A stretch of 64,000 bases of DNA from Herminiimonas sp. (GTDB taxonomy: Bacteria > Pseudomonadota > Gammaproteobacteria > Burkholderiales > Burkholderiaceae). A program made the translations under genes and the position numbers. A model generated the notes under the pieces. The model worked only from the letters and a program-made list of their open reading frames with translations. It was not told where the DNA came from and searched no databases. The stretch spans positions 744,001-808,000 of the forward strand of contig NZ_JAURVN010000014.1 of assembly GCF_030655415.1 (NCBI RefSeq), given 5' to 3'. Below, piece after piece: positions 24,801 through 33,800 of the stretch (position 1 is the first letter of the stretch; each line of letters opens with the position of its first letter).

Positions 24801-27800
24801 TCTGTACATCAAGACCGACCGGCAGTGAACTCGGTTTGGCAAACGTTGCTTCTACCAAAATATTACCGGTGTGCGCTTCGACCGAAGCATTGTCAATCAC
24901 AGCAGTAACGCTGTCTTGAATACTGTTGACCGCAAACGCAAAACCCACACCGAATTTGCCGCCGATTGCAGCCGAAATATTACCGGCCAATGTTGCAATC
25001 GATGCAGTGTCTTTCGCGGTGACTGAGATATTGTTGGATGCGTAAACTGTGGATGCAACAGCAGCAGTACCGCCCTGGATACTTGCACCGACTGTGTTGT
25101 TGATCAAGTTGATCGCGAACGAGCCGCCGATTGCATTACCGCCACCAGTCGCCGCCGCACCGCCGATAACGACGTTGATGATGCGTGCTGATTCTTCTGC
25201 ACTGACCACAACGTCACCCGCTGTTGCTGTTACTTTAGCGCCGGCGATTTGTGCAGTTACATGATTCTTGATGTCGTTGACGCCGACCGATGCGTTAACT
25301 GCGCTGCTCTTGCCGAGTGCGATACCCAGTGAACCGGTACCTGTATTAACTTGCGAAATATCACGTGCCATTACGGTGATGTCGCCACTACCTGCTTTTA
25401 CTTCACGCTCGACACCTGCAACGCTACCCGTGTTGGAAATATAGGCAGACACATTCATGCGCACGAAGTTGAGCGACACTGCGCCTGCGCCAGCCGTATT
25501 TTGACCGCCCGCACCTGCCACCGTAACGCTAGTGAGTTGCGCACCGATAGTTGATGGCAACGCAATCGCGATGCCGGCTGCATTGACCTGGCTTTTCTTG
25601 ACCACAAAACTGTGATCGGTACCGCTACCTTTTGAAGTTAGCGTAATCGCTTTGGCATCCGTCGCAGTTGCATCCGCATAACTCGATGCGAGACGCACGT
25701 GCGTTGCATCGACCTTGATGACGTAATAAGTTTCACCATCGATCAGGCCACCAATTGCGGTGTTAGCAGTAACGCCTTTGCGATAAACAAAGGCATCGCC
25801 GGTATTCAAGCCATGAGCTGCGGCGAACGAAACCGTATCGCTAAAGGTAGTGGAAACTTTGATTGCAGACGAGGCGAACACTTTAGCAACCGGCGGAGTC
25901 GCCGTTGCCAGAACTTGCGTCAAGACGTGAGCAGTGCCGCTACCTTTACCAGTCAAATCGACAGCAACACCAGCAACAGCATTCGCTTTGGTAGTCGCCA
26001 ATTTGATCGTGTCAGCATCAACCACGATTACATAATAAGAATTGCTGCCAGCAACCAGACCGACGATATCGCTACCTGTGCCATGGCTATATTGAACTTC
26101 ATCGCCTGCGGCGAAACCGTGCGCGGTCGATGTGATCTTGTCGGTACTGGTATTAACAGCCGATGTTGGATCGATGGTCTTGACGATAGGTGTCGCTGCA
26201 GTTGCAACAAATTTGATCAAGCTATGGCTGGTGCCAGTGCCTGCTGCAGTCAATGCAATCGCCTTGTTATCCAGCGCATTTTCTTGCGAGGTAGCGAGCT
26301 TGACCGTATTCGCATCGACCACGATGACGTAATACTTGGTACCGCCTACCAGACCGGTAACATCAGTCCCTGTGCCATGGCTATAGACGACAATATCGCC
26401 GGTTTGATAACCGTGCGGTGCAGTTAAGCTAATCGTACCGTCGGTCGTGGTGACGACAGTAGACGGATTAATATTTTTAATACCAGCCAACAGCGGGCTC
26501 GACTCCAAGGTTTTGCTTGGATCATCGAAACCAGCAAGTATCGTGACCGAACCGTCAGCGGCTACTGCAGAGCTGTCAATATAAGCGGTGACGCCTGCGG
26601 CAGTCGCCGTATCGCTCCCAGCAACGGTCACTGATTTCGAACCGTTGGCATCGCTGCCAGCTGGCGCATCAGCGATGGAGATCAAATTAGGATCGGCAAT
26701 GCTGTTAGCCGAGCCAACAAAGTTATACGACAGTACTGCGCCTATCGCCGAACCGTTGGTGGAAACGCCAATTGCAAGTGATGCGGAATACAAGCTTGCT
26801 GATTCACTCGCGACAACAGTCACGTCGCCGTCTGCAATAATCGTAGAACCATTATTGATGTGTGCATCGATCTGGTTAGCGATCGAGTTGATCATCAATG
26901 CTCCTGCACCGCTGGTACCTTGACCACCACCGCCAGCAGCACCAATTCCAACCAGCAGTGCATTCGATTTCGCGGTGACGCTAACTGAACCGGCCGAGCT
27001 GTCAACGGTCGAGCTGTTGATGTAAGCGGTGATACCGTTACTGACACGGTTCCAGCCGATCGCCACGCCGACACCTTTTTCGGTGGTCGAAATACCGACC
27101 GCACCCGCCAGCGACACGAGCGTCGATTTGTCTTGTGCGCTGACAGCAACTGTACCTGCTGTGTAGATTTCTGAATTCTTGATGTGTGCGTCGATGCCAT
27201 CAACGATTGTGTTGATACCGATCGAACCGGCGACTGCCGTTTTTTCCGAGCCAGCACCACCAATGGCAAAGGACATGATGGTCGCTTCTTCGCTAGCCGT
27301 AACTTTGGCATCCGTAGTCGCGTACAGGATCGAATCTTCAATCGCAGCAGTCACATCGTTGCCGATGATATTGACACCTGCAGCAACACCGAATGCCTTG
27401 CTGCGACCGAGCGCAAAGCCGCCCGAAAATGCATAGATTGCGGAAGCATCCGCTGCTGAAACAGTGATCTCGCCACTCGAACCTGATGCCGATTCACTGT
27501 TCAGGATTTTTGCAGAGACGGAGTTGTCGATTATATTGGCCGAAACCGTACCAGCAACCGCCGTACCAGTCGCACCGCCACCACCAGTTGCAATACCGAG
27601 CGAAGCAGAGACAGTGACGATCATCGCATCAGAATCTGCTGTCACGCGATAGCCGCCCGACTTGGTCAGATTTGCGTGATCAACCGTAGAGGAAATATCG
27701 TTAGTCAGGACATTCACGCCCAGACTGACGCCATAACCACCTTTGCCACCGAATGCAGCAGCGCCGGCAACACTAATGATGTTGTTATCGTCGTGTGCAT

Positions 27801-30800
27801 CGACCGAAGTCAGACCCAGCACCGAGCCGCCGACGTGACCAAACTTGGAATTTGTTTTGTTATCAGTGACATTGACGCCAACCGAACCTGCGATCGCTTT
27901 GCCACCACTACCAGAAGCGCCACCGACACCGGCTGCCATCGCAACGATCCAACCGGTACGTGCGGCTTCTATGCTGACCGTATCAGCGGTCAGTGTAGTA
28001 ACGTAATCAAGGAAGGCTTCGTTGTAACCGCCAAAGAAATTGAAGCCAAACGCGCCAGCCATCGCTTTCGCATCTTTGCCCGGGGTCGAAGGCTTGGCCA
28101 CCGACGCTGCGCCGGCCAGCGATGCAACGATCGTGTTGTCGAGTGAATCAATCTTCAGATCGTCAACCGTCAAGATACCCAAACGATGCACGTAAGCGCG
28201 CGTGTTGTCGTAGACGATGTTGACAGTAACAGCGCCAGAATCTGCGGAGCTACCTTTGGATTCAGCTGGTTCCTTGGTCGCTTCTTTGACTTCGGCCGGC
28301 GCTTTATTCATCTCCGCCAGCACCGCTTTCATCTTGTCTTGCCAACTGGTCAGATCAGCCTGACTTTGAGCAGAACCATCCGCGCCTTGCGTACCGCCGG
28401 TGCCTGGATTGGAAGCAGGTGGTGTTGCGGCGGGCGGATTGGTTGGATTGCTGGATGCTTTTGCACCAGCAATTGCCATACTGGCGACCACGCCGGTATT
28501 TTTGGCATTAACGCTAACGTCGCCGTTGGCCACGAATGAACCAGTGCCCGCGACGTTATCACCGAGCAAACTACCGATGACAGCTTGGGTATTGCGCTGA
28601 AGCACGTTGACGCTAAACGAGACACCAGTACCACTGCTTTCACCCGATGCGACTGCACCTGCGACAGCAAATACATAAGAACGGTCAAGTGCGCTAACGT
28701 AAGCAACGGCATCCGGCGAGGCCGCCATGCCAAGCTTGTGATTACCAAGCGTGATGAATGCATCGTTACCAACTTGCGCCAAAGTGTCATTGAGGACCGC
28801 GTTTGCAATACCAACGCCGTTTGCACCCGATGCGCCACCTTTGGAACCAGAACCACCAAGTACTGCTGTCACTACGTCATTTTGCGCGGTTACAGCAAGG
28901 CTATCGCCATACAGACGGACGCCGTCTTCAACCACTGCTTTGACCGCGTTATCGAATACATACACACCAAATGCGGCACCAACACCGCTACCACCGGACG
29001 CAGGCGACAATCCACCACCTGGCTTCGAGATACTGTTCTTGAGCGACCATTCTTTTTCAGTCGAACCGTTGATGCCTGGCGTCTTAAGGTTGCCGACCAG
29101 ATTGATCAGATGTTGAACGCTTTGCGCGTTGACTTTCACATCCTGCAAACCACCTCGGAAGTTATCGAGGTTGGTGATGCCATTGGCATCCTGATTGATC
29201 TGCGCGCCGCTCTTGATACTGGCTGACGCATCATGGTTCAGCACCATCGCGGTGAACGAACCGGCTTTAGTCGCAACTTGGCCCTCAGCCGTGGAGTTGC
29301 TCCACGAATCGACCAGATTATCGTCCAAACCAAGGTTGTCGTTGAGGTAACCGGTCAAGTTTGTAACAAAGTTTGTCGCTACCGATTTGGCTGGCGAACC
29401 GACGTCTTCCCACAGTGCATTGTCGGTGAAATCAGTTTTACTCAAATCGACCGGCAAACCAGGAACTAGCACACCGCGATACTTGTACCAGCTACCAACA
29501 TCACCACCGGCGGCATGTCCAGTTGCGACTTCAACTGTGTCGCCGTTAGCGACTTCGGTCGGGCCATCCGTACTTTTATAGTCAGGCGTCATTGCGCCGG
29601 TAGCGAAGGGCTGCTCAAGATTTTTTCCCCAAGCTGTATCAGGATCGATTTGATTGAGGGTCTTGGCATCAACCGTCAACGTGCCCATCGCGTCTACTTT
29701 TGCATTGCCATTGATGTCAGCATGCGCAATGTTGTTATAGACCCCGACTGAAATGGCGATTGCCACGCCGTTTTGAGCAACAGAACCTTTGGTCTCATCC
29801 TTGGTCGCTTCATTTTCGACGGAGCTGGAGGACGTGATGTCTGGACGGCTTTCTACTTTTGCCAGAACAGAGATCGTGCCGTTTGCTTCAACATCGGAAG
29901 CATTCACTGTGACGCCGTCACCTATGCGTGCGATCGCTTCGTTAGTGTCGATTGCGACTGCGACCGCTGCGCCTACATCCCACTTATTGGTGGAAGGTGT
30001 TTCCTTGAATAATCCGCCAATCAGTGGAATGCCCGTTGCCTTGGCTTTCGCTTTGGTTTTCGCAGATTCCAGCGCGCCTTTTTGCAGGCCCATCTTCTCA
30101 GCCGCTGAAGTACCTAAATTACCCGCTTTCGAGTACAAAGATTTCTCAGCATCGTCTAGTAAACTACCAGTGGAATCGATACCGACGTTGGCAGATGCCC
30201 TGACACCACTCACCGAGCCTGGAATCTGTCTGAACAGCTGCGCCTGCGATACGTCTGCCTGTTTGGTGGAAGCAGAGACCGTGATGTTCAGTCCCGCATC
30301 GGCCTTGCCATCCAGATAGGCGTGCGTTTTGCCGTTTTCTACACCAACCACGAATGCCATGGCCAGCTTGCCGTCTTTTGGCGAATTGCCTTCGCCGAGA
30401 GTACGCGTGCGATCTATCGTTTCGGCATTAATATAAATGCTGCCGCCGCTGGTCAAGCTGGAGGTGCTTGTTGCGTGTGCGGTGGATTCCGAATTAACGA
30501 TACTGATTGCAATCGCGATACTGGCCGCTGCGATTGAGCTCGGACGTGAGACGACATTAATCGTGTTATCGGCATTCGATTGCAATGTGATCGAACCGGT
30601 CGCGTTGATCGTACCGTCCACAGTCACAGTGGCAGTGGTGTTGACGATACCGACAGCAACACCCAGGCCGAAGCCTTTCGGGTTCGGTGCGGAGATGGCT
30701 TTTGCCGTGGCGAGCGCAACGAAATTACCTTTGGCGGTGATCACGCTAGTGCCATCAATACTAATCGTCGCACGCGAAGTGGAAATGGCGACGCCGGCGA

Positions 30801-33800
30801 TCAACGCCAGGCTTTCCATACCTGCCAATGCGCCTTGCGCTGCACTTGTCAGCTTGCCGCCTATGCCTGAATCACCGTAGGAAATGTCATAGCGTTGTGC
30901 CGCTGCAGTGGCGGTGATCGTGACGTTGCCGCCAGTGATATTTGCGCCGACAACGGTAACTGTAGCTTCGTTGAAATCAATATTGGCAAAACCCTGCCCA
31001 GTGAAATCTCTCAGCGTGTCTTGCGCAGTGATCGTGATGGCGCCATTGGTGCCTGTACCTGAGCTGATCGCGGTCAAGATACCGTTCAAATTAATATGCG
31101 CGGCGGTTATCGAAATACTGCCGGCGTTGGTCGTGCTATTGGTGTTGATCGTTTTGCCGTTAAGGTTGAACGTGTCATATTCAAACGACAGGTTGGCACC
31201 GCCGGAAACGATGTTTTCGGTAAGGTTACCTGCACCGCCTTTGAAAACAACCTCGGCGGTGGTCGCGCCTGTCAATTGCAGCCAATTCAAATCAGCGGAA
31301 TCGATGTCGCCTGCGCCCAGCATGTAAACCTTGTCGGCACCCGCTGTCGTGTTCACCGAAACTTTGTCAGTACCCGTCAAACCTGCAACATCTATATAGA
31401 AGACGTCATTGCCTGTACCGCCAGTCAGAATATCCTTGCCACCATTGCTGTAGAAGGTAACGCCACCTGAAAAACCAGCTGCGTTAATCGTATCGACCTT
31501 GGTGCCACCTTTGAGGACGGCTTTCTGGATATCGGTAAGGGTATCGTCACCTTCGCCAACAACCTTGAACGAGTTGGTGGTCAAAGTCATCGTATTACCG
31601 GTCGCGCCGGATGCGCGCTCTTCGATCAATGTATTAACGCCAAGGCCACCATTGATCTTGTCTGCACCCGCACCGCCGGTCAGGAAATCATTGCCTGACG
31701 TACCTGTCAACACGTCGTCGCCTGTACCACCATCCAGCGTCACATAACCGGCTGCAATCAGAGCAGTTGTATACGTAGCACCGGCTTGAGTACCGCCAAG
31801 CAGGCCAAGATTAGTTGCAGCGGTTGATGCACCTGAGTTCTGCACGTCTACCAAGCCGCCAGTTGCAGAGCTTGAAGTGATAATTATTTTGTCGCCGGTT
31901 GCATTCAATGTCGCAGTCAGCGTTGCATCGGCAGCATGAATCGCGTCAAACAAATCCTGTACAGTTTCCGCCGCTTTCAGATCGATGGTCACCCATGTGC
32001 CGAGGCGGTTGCGAATGCTAATTGCGAGCGTATTGTCAGTTGCACTGACGCCAGCGCCGTTATTCAAGAACGACAAAGGCGTATCCAACGAAATCCCAGT
32101 AAACGCCGTGGCATTGATGATGTTGGCGCCAATGCCACCTGTCAGCGTCGCACGCTCGATACCAGAAACTGTGCTGACGACGCCACCGACTGTCAACGAC
32201 GTGTTGGTGAGCGTCATGTTGGCATCGCGAATTTCCACGATGGTGTCTATGCCTTTGCCACCGATGTAATGATTCAAACCCGCATTGCCCGTAAGCGTAT
32301 CGTCGCCGATGCCGCCATCCAGCGTGTCATTGCCAGCGCCGCCGATCAAGACGTCGTCACCATAACCGCCATATATTTCGACATCGCCGGTGAACGCGGA
32401 AGCATCCATCAAGTTGTTGCTGATGCCCCCAGACAGTTTGGCGCGCGCAATGTTAGTCAAGCTCGAACGCTTGACTTCACCGAGCGTAGTTTGCGTGACG
32501 ACGATAGCACCGCTGCCGACCATCGCCGGCGAAACCAGCAAGGCGGCGACGTTCATTCCAGCCAGATTATTGGTGAAGGAGACCGTCCAGCCGGTTGCCG
32601 TGGCACTCACTTCCACATCGCTATCGCCGATATTGCCGAGGCTGATCAATGCGCCGCGCACTTCTTCGGCAGTGGCATTCCACGCGATGTTCTTGGTGGT
32701 TTGTCCGTCGAAGGTCAACGTGAATGTGCCACCGGTAATCGTGCCGGTACGGGTGATTGTTTGTACTGAAGAAGAGCCCTGACTCATGTCGAGCGCGGTA
32801 TCGGTCAGAACAAAGCGCACATCGGCTGCTTCGACCAGGGTATTGATTCCGCCGACGCCACCGTCGATGACATCGACGCCACCACCACCGGTAACTGTGT
32901 CGTCGCCTGCACCGCCAGTGATCGTATCGTTACCGAAACCACCAATCAAAAAGTTGGCGTACTGACCGCCGGTAATCGTGTCATTACCAAAACCGCCATC
33001 CAGCGTGACCGTGATTTGTGACGCGGCGGACACTGCCAACGCACTCATGATGTTGGCGCTATCGCCGCCAGTGATCGATATCTTGCTGATGCCACTGAAG
33101 TCATCAGTTGTGGTCGTGCCGCCGACAGTGGTCTCCAGCGTACCAGTGTGCAAAGTTGCCGCAGTAACGACAAAGTTTGCGTCGGATGCTTCGACCAGCG
33201 TATCGACGCCGCCGCCGCCAACAATCGTGTCCGCGCCCGCACCACCGGTCAGCAAGTTGTCTAGCGTATCGCCGGTCAAGGTGTCCGCATAAGCTGAACC
33301 GACGATGTTATTGAAATTGCTGATTGCAGTGAAACCGGTCGCAGTACCTGTCGACAAATCGACCGTTACGCCCGCGGTGTATGCGGAATAATTGATCGTG
33401 TCGGCCGCGGTACCACCGGTCAGAGTCTGGAATTTTTCAAACGCAGTGCCATTCACAGAACCTGCCGCAACACCTGTAATAGCCCAGGTATTTACCTTGT
33501 TTGCACCAACCATTGTGTTGCTGCCGGTGGCAGAACCAACGATTCTATCGATGCTCGCAAAGCTCATCAGGTTGTTGACTTTCAACGTCTGCATGTTGAC
33601 GTTGATGTCTAACGGAACCAGAGAAAAATCGAGCGTGGTTGTGCCGTCAAGCGTACCGGTTACGGTACCGGTCAATGCACCGATAAAAATAAAGTTGTTC
33701 TTGCCCAGACCACCGAGAATATTTTCAATTCCTTCGGCATGCAAAGTACTAACAGTCGTCGGTAATGCCGCGAATGCAGAAGCGCTAGTATTGGTCGGCA

